Shown in pieces: positions 19,860 to 30,539 of a stretch of 64,000 nucleotides of DNA (position 1 is the stretch's first letter; every line of letters starts with the position of its first letter). The notes beneath the pieces were generated by a model. It worked only from the letters and a program-made list of their open reading frames with translations, had not been told where the DNA came from and searched no databases. Source of the stretch: Proteus vulgaris (GTDB lineage Bacteria > Pseudomonadota > Gammaproteobacteria > Enterobacterales > Enterobacteriaceae); assembly GCF_016239305.1 (NCBI RefSeq), contig NZ_JAEHOQ010000014.1, positions 46,805 through 110,804 on the forward strand, given 5' to 3'. A program made the translations under genes and the position numbers.

Positions 19860-19972
19860 TGTCTCCATATCCAGACAGAGTTACCTTAAATTTTATAACT
19901 ACTTATATTTCAATAATTTAAATGTCGCCAAAAAGAGACAACTTAATTACCAAGTGTCGCCGTTTTTACACA
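19860..19972 (-). promoter_or_regulatory. Three GlrR activator boxes upstream of glmY
   Basis: The GlrR box TGTC-N10-GACA occurs perfectly at 19860-19877 and 19923-19940, and with one change (CACA) at 19955-19972. They lie about 110-235 bp upstream of the sigma-54 promoter, the usual enhancer distance. E. coli glmY is described with three such boxes. Confidence 0.85.
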
Positions 19973-20004
19973 ACAAAAAATAATACCTTTATTATCAATA
20001 CAAT

Positions 20005-20030
20005 AAAGCCTCTCGCAAAGTAGAGGCTTT
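20005..20030 (-). terminator. purL terminator
   Basis: Arms AAAGCCTCT (20005-20013) and AGAGGCTTT (20022-20030), nine base pairs with a short loop, directly downstream of the purL stop; the run after it on the minus strand is T-rich. Confidence 0.8.
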
Positions 20031-20062
20031 ATGTATTTACTACTAAGATAATTTGCCACTAA

Positions 20063-23000
20063 TTAATCAAACTGCTTCCTAGCATTGCGGAATAATCGCA
20101 TCCAAGGGCTATCTTCCCCCCAATTATCTGGATGCCAAGAGTTACTGACCGTTCTAAATACACGCTCAGGGTGAGGCATCATAATAGTTGAGCGTCCATC
20201 CCTTGTTGTGACAGCAGTGATCCCTTTTACTGAACCATTAGGATTTAACGGGTATTGTTCTGTTGGCTGACCATAATTATCAACAAAACGTAATCCTACT
20301 AAATTTTGTGCCTCTAATTGTGCCAATTGTTCAGCATGACGGAACTCTGCAAAGCCTTCCCCATGAGACACAGCGATAGGCATTTGCGAACCCACCATGC
20401 CTTGCAACAATAACGATGGGCTTTCTGTTACTTTGACCAAACTAAAGCGAGCTTCAAAACGCTCAGAACGGTTGCGAACAAAACGAGGCCATAAATCCGC
20501 TCCCGGAATAAGTTCAGATAATGTTGACATCATTTGACAACCATTACAGACACCAAGTGATAAGGTATCTTGGCGCTCAAAGAATTGAGCAAATTCATCA
20601 CGTAAACGAGAATTAAATAGAATAGATTTAGCCCAACCCTCGCCTGCACCTAATACGTCACCGTAAGAGAATCCTCCGCACGCCACCAGCACATCAAAAT
20701 CACTTAATGAACGCCGTGACGAATGTAGGTCACTCATATGAACGTCAATAGCATCAAAACCAGCTCGGTCAAAAGCAGCCGCCATTTCAACATGAGAGTT
20801 AACACCTTGCTCTCTTAGTACGGCAATACGAGGACGACTTCCTGTTGCAATATAGGGAGCCGCAATATCTTCGCTTGGATCAAAGGTCAAATGTACGTTT
20901 AACCCCGGATCATTGATATCTTGTTTTGCCTGATGTTCTTCATCAGCACACTCAGGGTTATCGCGTAAACGTTGCATTTGCCATGTTGTTTCAGCCCACC
21001 AAAGACGTAGCGTACTACGTTTTTCATTATAAACTTCGGTTTCACGGCTTTGAATTATAATGGCATCATCTTGTGTTGCTTGACCTAAATAGTGCAAGCA
21101 ATCTGCTAAACCGTATTGTGCAAATAATGATTCAACTGTATCTTGATGTTCAGTACTAATTTGGATCACACCACCTAGCTCTTCATTAAAGAGCCCCGCT
21201 AAGATATCTTCATCATAAGCACTAATATCAACGTTTAACCCACAGTGCCCCGCAAACGCCATTTCTGCAAGCGTGACAAATAAACCACCATCAGAGCGAT
21301 CATGATAAGCCAACAATTTGCCTTCATTAACCAATTGTTGCATCACATTAAAGAATTGTTTTAGTTGTTCTACATTACGGAGATCTGCAGCTTTTTGACC
21401 TAGCTGGCGATAAACTTGTGCTAAGGCTGTCGCACCCAATGCATTATGTCCATTACCCAGATCAATCAGATATAAACAGTTGCCTGATTGTGTCGATAAT
21501 TCAGGCGTTACCGTTTTACGTACATCTTCAACACGAGAGAATGCCGTAATGACTAAAGAAAGTGGAGAGGTAACTTCTTTGTTTTTTCCATCTTTATCCT
21601 GCCAGCGCGTTTTCATTGACATCGAATCTTTACCAACAGGAATGGTGATGCCTAACTCTGGGCATAACTCCTCACCAATAGCTTTCACCGCGTCATATAA
21701 ACCAGCATCTTCACCAGGATGCCCCGCAGCTGACATCCAGTTAGCCGAAAGCTTAATACGATTAAGTGATTGCACATCACTGCCAGCCATATTCGTTAAG
21801 GCTTCACCCACTGCCATTCGTGCAGATGCAGCAAAATCTAATAGCGCGATTGGCGCTCGCTCACCAATCGACATTGCCTCACCATAATAGCTATCTAATG
21901 TGGCTGTCGTAACAGCACAGTTAGCAACCGGGATTTGCCAAGGACCAACCATTTGATCACGAGCAACCATGCCTGTTACAGTGCGATCACCAATAGTAAT
22001 TAAGAAAGTTTTTTCAGCAACGGTAGGTAAATGAAGCACTCGATAAACTGCATCTTTTAAATCAATATCTTTACGATCTAGATACTCACCTTCTGTTTTT
22101 TGTGATTTCACATCACGTAACATTTTAGGCGCTTTACCTAATAATATGTCCAATGGCATATCAATAGGTTTATTATCAAAGTGTGTATCGTTTAATACTA
22201 ATTCACGCGCTTGCGTAGCTTCACCAATTACGGCGTAAGGTGCTCTTTCACGCTGACATAACGCATCAAACAGAGGCATTTTTTCTGGTGATACTGCCAA
22301 CACATAACGTTCTTGAGATTCATTACACCAGATTTCAAGTGGGCTCATTCCGGGCTCATCATTTAAAACATCACGCAGTTCAAAACGACCACCACGACCA
22401 CCATCATTGACTAATTCAGGCATCGCATTAGAAAGACCACCAGCCCCTACATCATGAATAAATAAGATAGGATTATCGTCGCCTAACTGCCAACAACGAT
22501 CGATAACTTCTTGGCAACGTCGCTCCATTTCTGGATTATCGCGTTGAACAGAAGCAAAATCTAAGTCCGCATCAGATTGCCCTGAGGTCATAGAAGAAGC
22601 TGCTCCGCCACCTAGACCAATATTCATCGATGGGCCACCTAATACGATCAACTTAGCGCCAACAGTGATCTCCCCTTTTTGAACATGATCTTCACGAATA
22701 TTACCAATACCACCAGCTAGCATAATTGGTTTATGGTAACCGCGAATTTCAACACCATTGTGGCTATTGACTTGTTCTTCATAAGTTCTGAAGTAGCCTA
22801 ATAATGCAGGACGTCCAAATTCATTATTAAATGCAGCACCACCTAATGGTCCTTCTGTCATAATATCTAATGCATTCACAATACGTTCTGGTTTACCAAA
22901 ATCTTCTTCCCAAGGTTGTTCAAATCCTGGAATACGCAGGTTAGATACCGAGAATCCGACTAAACCCGCTTTAGGTTTTGCACCACGCCCCGTTGCACCT

Positions 23001-23953
23001 TCATCCCGAATTTCACCACCAGAGCCTGTCGCAGCCCCTGGCCAAGGTGAAATTGCTGTTGGATGGTTATGTGTTTCCACCTTCATTAAGATATGTACGG
23101 GTTCTTGATGATAATGATAACGCCCTTTTTCAGCATCGGGATAAAAACGCCCCGCAACCGATCCTTCCATAACAGCCGCATTATCTTTGTATGCCGACAT
23201 GACATAATCAGGAGTTTGCTCAAACGTATTTTTAATCATTTTAAATAATGATTTATCTTGCGCTTTGCCATCAATAATCCAATCTGCATTAAATATTTTG
23301 TGGCGACAATGTTCAGAGTTGGCTTGCGCAAACATATAAAGCTCAACATCAGTTGGATTACGTGCTAAGCGATTAAAAGCATCAACTAAATAATCGACTT
23401 CATCATCAGCAAGTGCTAATCCCATTTCAATGTTTGCTTTAACAAGCGCATCTTTGCCTTTAGCAAGCACATCTATCGTTTTTAATGGTGTAGGCGTTTG
23501 CTCCGCAAACAGTGCATTCACATCTTGATAATTTAAGAAAATGGTTTCCATCATTCGATCATGAATTAAACCATAAAGCTGTTGCCATTGCGTTTCTGTC
23601 ATCGTATCGCCTTCAATAAAGTAAGCGATACCACGTTCAATTCTGACCACTTTGGATAAACCACAGTTATGTGCAATATCGGTTGCTTTAGAAGACCAAG
23701 GTGAAATCGTTCCAGGACGAGGTGTCACTATTCGCATTTCCCCAACAGGCTCATGCTCTGTTAATGAAGGCCCATAATGCAATAATTGGCTTAATTTAAT
23801 GTGGTCATCTTCAGATAACTGCCCTTCCACTTTTGCGAAATGAACAAATTCCGCATATATACCTTGTACAGGAAGGTTATTTTCCTGACATTGAGTGAGT
23901 AATTTATTAATACGAAACGCGGATAAAGCGGGGGAGCCACGCAGGATTTCCAT
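20063..23953 (-). CDS. purL: PurL, phosphoribosylformylglycinamidine synthase
   Basis: Fourth step of purine synthesis: FGAR plus glutamine and ATP to FGAM. The 1296 residues match the large single-chain gammaproteobacterial form. The N-terminal domain is followed by the ATP-binding synthetase core ([27 protein letters not shown], then [11 protein letters not shown]) and a C-terminal class I glutaminase with the nucleophile in [10 protein letters not shown] and the His/Glu part SHGEGFAEF and PHPERVFR. A PurR box lies upstream. Minus strand between glmY and the divergent mltF, as in E. coli. Confidence 0.97.
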   Translation of the reverse strand: MEILRGSPALSAFRINKLLTQCQENNLPVQGIYAEFVHFAKVEGQLSEDDHIKLSQLLHYGPSLTEHEPVGEMRIVTPRPGTISPWSSKATDIAHNCGLSKVVRIERGIAYFIEGDTMTETQWQQLYGLIHDRMMETIFLNYQDVNALFAEQTPTPLKTIDVLAKGKDALVKANIEMGLALADDEVDYLVDAFNRLARNPTDVELYMFAQANSEHCRHKIFNADWIIDGKAQDKSLFKMIKNTFEQTPDYVMSAYKDNAAVMEGSVAGRFYPDAEKGRYHYHQEPVHILMKVETHNHPTAISPWPGAATGSGGEIRDEGATGRGAKPKAGLVGFSVSNLRIPGFEQPWEEDFGKPERIVNALDIMTEGPLGGAAFNNEFGRPALLGYFRTYEEQVNSHNGVEIRGYHKPIMLAGGIGNIREDHVQKGEITVGAKLIVLGGPSMNIGLGGGAASSMTSGQSDADLDFASVQRDNPEMERRCQEVIDRCWQLGDDNPILFIHDVGAGGLSNAMPELVNDGGRGGRFELRDVLNDEPGMSPLEIWCNESQERYVLAVSPEKMPLFDALCQRERAPYAVIGEATQARELVLNDTHFDNKPIDMPLDILLGKAPKMLRDVKSQKTEGEYLDRKDIDLKDAVYRVLHLPTVAEKTFLITIGDRTVTGMVARDQMVGPWQIPVANCAVTTATLDSYYGEAMSIGERAPIALLDFAASARMAVGEALTNMAGSDVQSLNRIKLSANWMSAAGHPGEDAGLYDAVKAIGEELCPELGITIPVGKDSMSMKTRWQDKDGKNKEVTSPLSLVITAFSRVEDVRKTVTPELSTQSGNCLYLIDLGNGHNALGATALAQVYRQLGQKAADLRNVEQLKQFFNVMQQLVNEGKLLAYHDRSDGGLFVTLAEMAFAGHCGLNVDISAYDEDILAGLFNEELGGVIQISTEHQDTVESLFAQYGLADCLHYLGQATQDDAIIIQSRETEVYNEKRSTLRLWWAETTWQMQRLRDNPECADEEHQAKQDINDPGLNVHLTFDPSEDIAAPYIATGSRPRIAVLREQGVNSHVEMAAAFDRAGFDAIDVHMSDLHSSRRSLSDFDVLVACGGFSYGDVLGAGEGWAKSILFNSRLRDEFAQFFERQDTLSLGVCNGCQMMSTLSELIPGADLWPRFVRNRSERFEARFSLVKVTESPSLLLQGMVGSQMPIAVSHGEGFAEFRHAEQLAQLEAQNLVGLRFVDNYGQPTEQYPLNPNGSVKGITAVTTRDGRSTIMMPHPERVFRTVSNSWHPDNWGEDSPWMRLFRNARKQFD

Positions 23954-24035
23954 AGTATTGAGTTCTCTCTTTTAGCAGCTAGCCTGATCAATCATTCAGG
24001 GGAAACGCGCCTAGTATAATAGAATAACCCCTCAG

Positions 24036-24051
24036 ACGAAACCGTTTGCGT
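24036..24051 (-). promoter_or_regulatory. PurR operator of purL
   Basis: The 16-mer ACGAAACCGTTTGCGT matches the PurR consensus at 14 positions, 82 bp upstream of purL. On the minus strand a TATACT -10 element lies about 20 bp downstream of it, so a bound repressor would cover the -35 region. Confidence 0.78.
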
Positions 24052-24217
24052 GAACAAAATAACGGCATTTAACTTAGTGTGTTTTAATGATTAATTGGTG
24101 TAATCAAGTTGCGTATTACCGATATGTTAAGCAAAATGCTCGATTACTGGAAATTTATCCATGTTAAGATAACGACTTTACACACAACAACAAACAACGT
24201 TAACGAGAAATAACCTA

Positions 24218-25690
24218 TTGAATAATATAAGGATAAACTATTTCGTTATCGTTATCATAGCGCTCTTTTCAGCGGCAATTATTGCGTTGAATATTACTTG
24301 GCCCGATAGGCAAAAAGCGCAGATAAATAAGATTTTATCTCGTGGTGAGTTAAGAATTAGTACGATGCCGTCACCATTGATAACGATGAACGATAAAAAG
24401 GACCCCGTAGGTTTCGATTATGAATTAGTGAAGCGCTTTGCTGATTATCTAGGCGTGAAGCTTGTCGTTAATATGCGGACAAATATCAACCAAATGTTTG
24501 ATGATCTGGAGAACAATAAAGCAGACTTTATCGCAGCTGGATTACTTTATAACAAAGAGAGATTAGATACGACACGCAGTGGGCCTGCTTACTTTTCAGT
24601 ATCTCAGCAATTAATTTACCGTAAAGGGACATTAAGACCACGTAGCTTTGATGCTTTAGATGGGCGCCTTGTCGTCACAGCAGGTTCAGCTCATGCAAGC
24701 TTATTGCGCACACTAAAAGAAACGCAATACCCCGAGCTTGAGTGGGAAGAATCAGACAATCAAACAACCTCTCAGCTACTTGAAGCGTTATCAGAAGGTA
24801 AAATTACCTATGTCTTAGCCGACTCTATCAGTGTTGCGGTACAACAACGTATTCACCCTAATGTTGCCGTAGGATTTGAAGTGACTGAAAGCCGTCCTCT
24901 TACATGGTATTTATCTGATAGCGAAGATAATAGTTTGTATGCCGCTATGCTAGATTACTTTAATCAATTATCTCAAGAAGATGTATTAGCACGATTGGAA
25001 GAAAAGTATTTTGGTCATGTAGGTTCATTTGATTACTTCGACACTATCTCTTTTATTACTGCAATTGATTCCATTTTGCCAAACTATCAACCTCTTTTTG
25101 AGAAATATGCGGATACCTTTGATTGGCGATTATTAGCGGCAATGGCATGGCAAGAATCACATTGGGATCCTCATGCAACGTCACCAACAGGCGTTAGAGG
25201 TCTTATGATGCTAACACGCCCTACTGCATCAAGTATGGGAGTCACTGATAGGCTTGATCCTGAAGAGAGTGTTCGTGGTGGTGCTCAATATCTTAAACAT
25301 CTTCTTTCTCGTTTACCTGAGTCTATTCCTGAGGATGAGAAAATTTGGTTTGCATTAGCCGCCTACAATATGGGCTTTGGTCATATGCTTGACGCCAGAA
25401 GGCTGACAGAACAACAAGGCGCAGATCCCGACAGTTGGTTAGATGTAAAATCAAGGTTACCACTACTGAGCCAAAAAAAATATTATGTTGACCTTCCTTA
25501 TGGCTACGCAAGAGGACATGAAGCTTATCGCTACGTTGAGAATATTCGTCGATATCAACTGAGTCTCGTAGGCTACCTTCAAGCTAAAGAGAGTAAAAAC
25601 AAGATCCTATCTAAAGACAAAGAAAGTAATGAAGATACAGATCAAGAGATATCATCATTAACATTAACTCAAGAACCCTCTCGTCATTAA
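24218..25690 (+). CDS. mltF: MltF, membrane-bound lytic murein transglycosylase F
   Basis: Cleaves peptidoglycan glycan strands, leaving 1,6-anhydro ends. A TTG start at 24218 is chosen because the next residues, [13 protein letters not shown], line up with the E. coli N-terminus, which is a membrane anchor or signal segment; no in-frame ATG is near. A solute-binding-like domain (about 40-265) is followed by the Slt domain with the catalytic Glu in [21 protein letters not shown] and [14 protein letters not shown]. Length 490 versus 518 in E. coli. It diverges from purL and is followed by the fimbrial operon rather than tadA. Confidence 0.94.
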   Translation: MNNIRINYFVIVIIALFSAAIIALNITWPDRQKAQINKILSRGELRISTMPSPLITMNDKKDPVGFDYELVKRFADYLGVKLVVNMRTNINQMFDDLENNKADFIAAGLLYNKERLDTTRSGPAYFSVSQQLIYRKGTLRPRSFDALDGRLVVTAGSAHASLLRTLKETQYPELEWEESDNQTTSQLLEALSEGKITYVLADSISVAVQQRIHPNVAVGFEVTESRPLTWYLSDSEDNSLYAAMLDYFNQLSQEDVLARLEEKYFGHVGSFDYFDTISFITAIDSILPNYQPLFEKYADTFDWRLLAAMAWQESHWDPHATSPTGVRGLMMLTRPTASSMGVTDRLDPEESVRGGAQYLKHLLSRLPESIPEDEKIWFALAAYNMGFGHMLDARRLTEQQGADPDSWLDVKSRLPLLSQKKYYVDLPYGYARGHEAYRYVENIRRYQLSLVGYLQAKESKNKILSKDKESNEDTDQEISSLTLTQEPSRH

Positions 25691-25710
25691 TGATGTACTA
25701 CATACCGCTC

Positions 25711-25729
25711 AGCCTCTTTTATAGAGGCT
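25711..25729 (+). terminator. Weak hairpin after mltF
   Basis: Arms AGCCTCT and AGAGGCT with a five-base loop, 20 bp after the mltF stop. The following tract is only moderately T-rich, so termination may be partial. Confidence 0.5.
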
Positions 25730-26503
25730 TATTCTAGGCTTAACACTTTTATCATGCCATTTCTGATATCCCATAGCAGATTTTTATCCTCATCAATATC
25801 CTCTTAATATTTTCTTAATATTAAAAATTGTTACATTTTTTCTTATCTTTATTTAACCAAAGTTGGAAAAAAGCCATGTTAAAAAATGGTAACACTCATT
25901 AGTTAAACCACTCACTCTATGAGTAAAACGTATCTAAAATAGCCCAGAAAGTCTTTTTTTGACTATCAGAATAGGTGAAGTATAAGAAAAAATTAACTTA
26001 AATACGTAGGAATTATCTCATCAGTTATTATTCATTTTATGATTATTCTTTTTGGGAAAACTTTATTCGCGATAAAAATTAACCTAATACCTACGTTATT
26101 AACATATAACCCTTTGAATTATATGTATTAAGATAATTTGTAATTGATTTTATTAATTTTCTTAAACTAATGTTAATAATATCAATTTTTATAAAGTTAA
26201 AGTAATGTTAATTATATTGTCTATTAAATTTATCTGCCTGATAAACTTTTTTACCCATAAATTGAGTAATAAAAAGAATAAATCTATACAAAACTCTATT
26301 AATGTGGAATAGGCCAGATTAAATCTGAAATTTGCGGAAACTGACAAAACGTTATATCAAATAGAACACCTTTGTTGATATCATATAAACCAGTCATTAT
26401 TCGAAACAACTCGAAATATAATGCAAATCAATTTTTATATTCCGACATTAATATTATTTTTTCATAAATAATAATACGCACGATCTTCAAGGGATTATCT
26501 ATA
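25730..26503 (+). other. AT-rich regulatory region upstream of the pmf operon
   Basis: About 770 bp without a coding frame, very AT-rich with many A/T tracts, as expected for an H-NS-silenced fimbrial control region. I looked for an invertible element with terminal inverted repeats, like the mrp switch, and did not find one; only a seven-base ACGTAGG/CCTACGT pair near 26005 and 26091. The pmfA ribosome site AAGGG lies just before 26504. No single promoter could be fixed with confidence. Confidence 0.5.
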
Positions 26504-27052
26504 ATGAAACTGAGTAAAATTGCTTTAGCTGCTGCTTTAGTATTTGGTATTAATTCTGTTGCAACTGCTGAAACTTCTACACCAAAAGTTGGCGCAACTA
26601 AAGGCGAAATTCAATTAAAAGGTGAAATTGTTAATTCAGCTTGTGGATTAGCAGCTTCTTCAAGTCCAGTTATTGTTGATTTCAGCGAAATCCCAACATC
26701 TGCATTAGCAAATATGCAAAAAGCGGGTAACGTTAAAAAAGATATCGAATTACAAGACTGTGATACTACCGTAGCAAAAACAGCAACTGTTAGCTATACA
26801 CCAAGCGTTGTTAATGCAACAAACAAAGACTTAGCTTCTTTCGTTTCTGGCTCAGCTTCTGGTGCAGGTATCGGTTTAATGGATGCTGGTAGTAAATCAG
26901 TTAAGTGGAATACAGCAACAACACCAGTACAATTAATTAATGGTGTTTCAAAAATTCCATTCGTTGCTTACGTTCAAGCTGAATCAGCAGATGCAGCTGT
27001 AACTCCGGGTGAGTTCCAAGCCGTTATCAATTTCCAAGTTGATTATCAGTAA
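26504..27052 (+). CDS. pmfA: PmfA, PMF fimbria major subunit
   Basis: Major pilin of the Proteus mirabilis-type PMF chaperone-usher fimbria. The 182 residues start with a signal peptide (MKLSKIALAAALVFGIN, cleavage after ATA). The mature pilin has the paired cysteines in NSACGLAAS and LQDCDTT, and the beta-zipper end INFQVDYQ with the penultimate tyrosine used for chaperone binding. It is first in a five-gene operon and is separated from the usher gene by 180 bp with a hairpin, which would favour high pilin expression. Confidence 0.9.
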   Translation: MKLSKIALAAALVFGINSVATAETSTPKVGATKGEIQLKGEIVNSACGLAASSSPVIVDFSEIPTSALANMQKAGNVKKDIELQDCDTTVAKTATVSYTPSVVNATNKDLASFVSGSASGAGIGLMDAGSKSVKWNTATTPVQLINGVSKIPFVAYVQAESADAAVTPGEFQAVINFQVDYQ

Positions 27053-27094
27053 TCGTTTTATTTATTTAAATTAATTAAATAATAAATTACTGCA

Positions 27095-27122
27095 TTAACG
27101 CAGGGGATTTCCTCTGCGTTAA
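27095..27122 (+). terminator. Hairpin between pmfA and pmfC (attenuator or mRNA-stabilising stem)
   Basis: Arms TTAACGCAG (27095-27103) and CTGCGTTAA (27114-27122), extended inward by a GGGA/TCCT stem. No T-run follows, so it is more likely a partial terminator or a 3'-end stabiliser for pmfA mRNA than a full stop. Such elements after major-pilin genes are common. Confidence 0.6.
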
Positions 27123-27232
27123 ATTTGATAAAACACTTCAATTTAATAAAAAATAAAAATAAAAAGTAATTAAATAAATATTCATTATTTAATTAATTAG
27201 TTTCTATTTAATTAATAATTAGGCGTTTATTC

Positions 27233-29719
27233 ATGTTAATTTCTTATTTTCACAGCACAATATGGAAAAACATTTGTGCCATTTTGCTATTGTGCTTAGC
27301 GTTTTTCGCTCAAGCCGAGCAAGATGACTCTGTGGAATTTAACATTCACATGTTAGATGCTGAAGATAGAGATAATGTCGATCTATCTCGCTTTGCCACT
27401 TCTAATTACATTATTCCTGGCATGTACTATCTGGACATCCGTATAAATGGACGAGATTTTCCTCGCCAAAACATTAATTATGTTGAAGTAAAACCTAATT
27501 ATTCTGTTGCTTGTATTGACCCTTCTCTTCTAAAAAAATTAACCATTAACGAAGAAAATCAAAGGTTTATCGAAGAGATTTCCCCTGATTGCTTTAACAT
27601 TAATCAATTACCCGGTATCTCCATCAAAAATGATGGCGGCATTCTTGATATTGTTATTCCTCGTTCATTAATGAAATACGAAGATGCAGACTGGACGCCT
27701 CCTGAATTATGGGATCCCGGGATATCAGGGATATTACTTGACTATACCTTAACAGGAACATCGACACGTCCTAATAAAGGTAACAATAACAACTCGCTGA
27801 CAGGTTATGGCCAAGCGGGTATTAATTTTGGTGAATGGCGTTTACGTGCTGAATACCAAGGAAATTATTCATCTGAATATTCATCAAACAATAGTTTTGA
27901 TTGGGATCAGATCTATGCCTATAAACCACTACCCAATCAAGCAGCTAAACTAACGTTAGGTGAAACGTATTTAAACTCCCAAGTTTTTGATAGTTTTCGT
28001 TTTACTGGTGCCAACATCCAAAGTGATGAAAGAATGTTGCCACCATCTTTGCAAGGTTATGCACCAGAAATTCATGGTATTGCAAATACCAATGCTAAAG
28101 TTACCGTCACTCAGAATGGTCGTTTAATTTATGAAACTACTGTTCCTGCTGGCCCTTTTGTTATTAAACATTTACAAGATACAGTACAAGGCCAATTAGA
28201 TGTCAGAGTGGAAGAACAAAACGGTAAAGTAAACGAATTTCAAGTACAAACAGCCAATCTACCTTATATGACGCGTCCTGGCTCAGTGCGTTATAACACA
28301 TCAATCGGTCAGCCATCGCTCAACAACCATAAAATGCAAGGTCCTGTTTTTTATCAAGGTGATTTTTCATGGGGGGTGAACAACACGTGGTCTCTGTATG
28401 GTGGTGTTTTATTAACAGCTAAAAATTACAATGCGTGGTCATTAGGTTTAGGCCACGATATGGGGCGTCTAGGTACGCTTTCTGGTGATGTTACTCAATC
28501 TTATAGCCAAACCTATGATAATAAAAATATCAACGGAATGTCATTCAAACTGAACTATGCTAAAACATTCGATGAATACCATAGTACAATTACTTTTGCA
28601 GGCTACCGTTTTTCAGAGAAAACATTCCGATCTTTTTCTCAATATATTGATGAGCGTTACAACGATATTAATAACAATGGTTATGAAAAAGAGATGTATA
28701 CCATTACAGGTAACAAAACTTTTTGGGCTGATGATATTGAAAAATCAACAACGCTTTATCTTTCTTATCGTCATCAAAATTATTGGGATAAAAATACACA
28801 AGAGCAATATGGTGTAACAGTAAGCCGTAACTTTTCTATTATGGGTATAGAGCAGATTAACACTAATTTATCGGCTTTCCGCACTCAGCATAAAGGAAAT
28901 ACTGATGACAGTATTTCTTTCAATATTTCAGTTCCATTGGGCAGTGGTAAAAGTATAGGTTATAGCCTACAAGACAGTAACGGAAAAGTGAACCAAATGG
29001 CCTCTTATTCTGATAATAGCAATTATAATAATTTATGGCGTGTCCGTGCGGGGTTAAGTTCAGACCATAAAGCCAATACTGATGGTTATTATCAACACCG
29101 TTCTCAATATGCAGAAATTAATGCCAATGCAAGCTATCAACAAGATAATTATGTTGCTGTAGGTGCAACAGTGAAAGGTGGATTTACGGCTACTCGTCAT
29201 GGGGCTGCATTACATAGTAGCAGTATGACATCAAGTACCGCTCGAATGATGGTTGATACTGACGGTGTTTCAGGTGTGCCGTTTAACAACCAAAGTACGA
29301 CAACAAATCTATTTGGTATTGGGGTACTCACTGACTTAACCAGCTATAACAACGTTGATGCGCGTATCGATGTTGATAAAATGGATCCAGATATTGAAAC
29401 ACATAAAGCCATCACCTCCACAACATTAACTGAAGGGGCTATTGGTTATTACACATTCCCAGTGCGTCAAGGTGAACGTCTAATGGCTATCTTGCAAACT
29501 GCTGATCAAAAACACCCTCCGTTTGGTGCTGAAGTCACTAATAAAAAGGGTGAAAATATGGGAATGGTGATGGAAGAAGGCCTAGTTTATATTGCTGGTG
29601 TTAACCTCAATGAATCATTAAACGTGATCTGGGGTGGTAAAACCCAATGTACGATTACGATCCCGGCAACAATTAACGATCCACTAAAACGTGAATTGTT
29701 ATTATGTCAGGGATTTTAA
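27233..29719 (+). CDS. pmfC: PmfC, outer-membrane fimbrial usher
   Basis: Usher that receives chaperone-subunit complexes and assembles the fibre across the outer membrane. It has 828 residues, normal for FimD-type ushers, with a signal peptide ending near AFFAQAEQ. Order of parts: N-terminal chaperone-binding domain (VEFNIHMLDAEDRDNVDLSRF), beta-barrel with plug region (RMLPPSLQGYAPEIHGIA, then VTQNGRLIYETTVPAGPF), and C-terminal domains ending with GGKTQCTITIP and LLLCQGF. The start is the ATG after a weak site; the leader is strongly hydrophobic. Confidence 0.9.
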   Translation: MLISYFHSTIWKNICAILLLCLAFFAQAEQDDSVEFNIHMLDAEDRDNVDLSRFATSNYIIPGMYYLDIRINGRDFPRQNINYVEVKPNYSVACIDPSLLKKLTINEENQRFIEEISPDCFNINQLPGISIKNDGGILDIVIPRSLMKYEDADWTPPELWDPGISGILLDYTLTGTSTRPNKGNNNNSLTGYGQAGINFGEWRLRAEYQGNYSSEYSSNNSFDWDQIYAYKPLPNQAAKLTLGETYLNSQVFDSFRFTGANIQSDERMLPPSLQGYAPEIHGIANTNAKVTVTQNGRLIYETTVPAGPFVIKHLQDTVQGQLDVRVEEQNGKVNEFQVQTANLPYMTRPGSVRYNTSIGQPSLNNHKMQGPVFYQGDFSWGVNNTWSLYGGVLLTAKNYNAWSLGLGHDMGRLGTLSGDVTQSYSQTYDNKNINGMSFKLNYAKTFDEYHSTITFAGYRFSEKTFRSFSQYIDERYNDINNNGYEKEMYTITGNKTFWADDIEKSTTLYLSYRHQNYWDKNTQEQYGVTVSRNFSIMGIEQINTNLSAFRTQHKGNTDDSISFNISVPLGSGKSIGYSLQDSNGKVNQMASYSDNSNYNNLWRVRAGLSSDHKANTDGYYQHRSQYAEINANASYQQDNYVAVGATVKGGFTATRHGAALHSSSMTSSTARMMVDTDGVSGVPFNNQSTTTNLFGIGVLTDLTSYNNVDARIDVDKMDPDIETHKAITSTTLTEGAIGYYTFPVRQGERLMAILQTADQKHPPFGAEVTNKKGENMGMVMEEGLVYIAGVNLNESLNVIWGGKTQCTITIPATINDPLKRELLLCQGF

Positions 29720-29749
29720 TGAACAAAATGAATTACTAGAGATAAATGT

Positions 29750-30514
29750 ATGAACACATTCAACACACTTAAAAAACTTTTTTGCGGTTCATTACTTGTA
29801 TTAAGCATGGTGAATACAACACAAGCTGGTGTGTCATTAGATAGAACGCGGATCGTATTAACTGGTAATGAAAATTCAGCCAGCGTAAATTTAAAAAATA
29901 CGAGTCCTGATATCCCATTTTTGGCTCAATCATGGGTTGAAAATGAACACGGGCAAAAAATTGCTTCTCCTTTAGTGGCGCTTCCCCCTTTACAACGTCT
30001 TGATGGTGACCAAAAAGGTGTTGTGAGAATAACCAAAACTGCAGAAATTGGGCTTTTGCCGCAAGATAGAGAATCGCTATTTTATTTAAACGTTCGTGAG
30101 ATCCCACCAGCACCAAAACAAGCGAATGTGTTGCAAATGGCAATGCAATCACGGATTAAATTATTCTATCGACCTACGGCTATTATTCCTGAAAAACCAG
30201 GTATGATTTGGCAAGATCAGTTGATGTTTAAAAAACAAGGTAATCAATTTATTGCAGAAAATCCAACACCTTACTACATCACCATTATTGGTCTTTCGAA
30301 TAAATTAAATGGTGAAGATAGTGATAAATTAACGACATTCCCTGGTTTAATGATTGCACCTAAATCGTCACTGGAAATTCCCGTTAAAACCAGTAACGTC
30401 AATCAATTTTATATGATGTATGTAAATGATTATGGTGGACATCCTGAATTGAAATTTGTTTGCCAACAAAATAGCTGCAAAGTGGCCCCGAAAGAACAAC
30501 AACCAAAATATTAA
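29750..30514 (+). CDS. pmfD: PmfD, periplasmic fimbrial chaperone
   Basis: PapD-type chaperone that folds and caps PMF subunits by donor-strand complementation. The 254 residues have a signal peptide (cleavage near TTQAG), then VSLDRTRIVLTGNENSASVNLKN, the conserved subunit-anchoring and F1-G1 segments (VVRITKTAEIGLLPQDRESLFYLNVREIPP) and the second immunoglobulin domain with KLFYRPTAI. It is 30 bp after the usher gene. Two cysteines near the C-terminus (FVCQQNSCKV) may pair, as in FGS-type relatives. Confidence 0.9.
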   Translation: MNTFNTLKKLFCGSLLVLSMVNTTQAGVSLDRTRIVLTGNENSASVNLKNTSPDIPFLAQSWVENEHGQKIASPLVALPPLQRLDGDQKGVVRITKTAEIGLLPQDRESLFYLNVREIPPAPKQANVLQMAMQSRIKLFYRPTAIIPEKPGMIWQDQLMFKKQGNQFIAENPTPYYITIIGLSNKLNGEDSDKLTTFPGLMIAPKSSLEIPVKTSNVNQFYMMYVNDYGGHPELKFVCQQNSCKVAPKEQQPKY

Positions 30515-30539
30515 TTAACTTGACGCCGGTAGGAATAAA

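Noticed and set aside
25980..26110. Invertible promoter element of the fimbrial operon
   Set aside because: The only inverted pair is seven bases (ACGTAGG/CCTACGT), too short, and no recombinase gene is adjacent.
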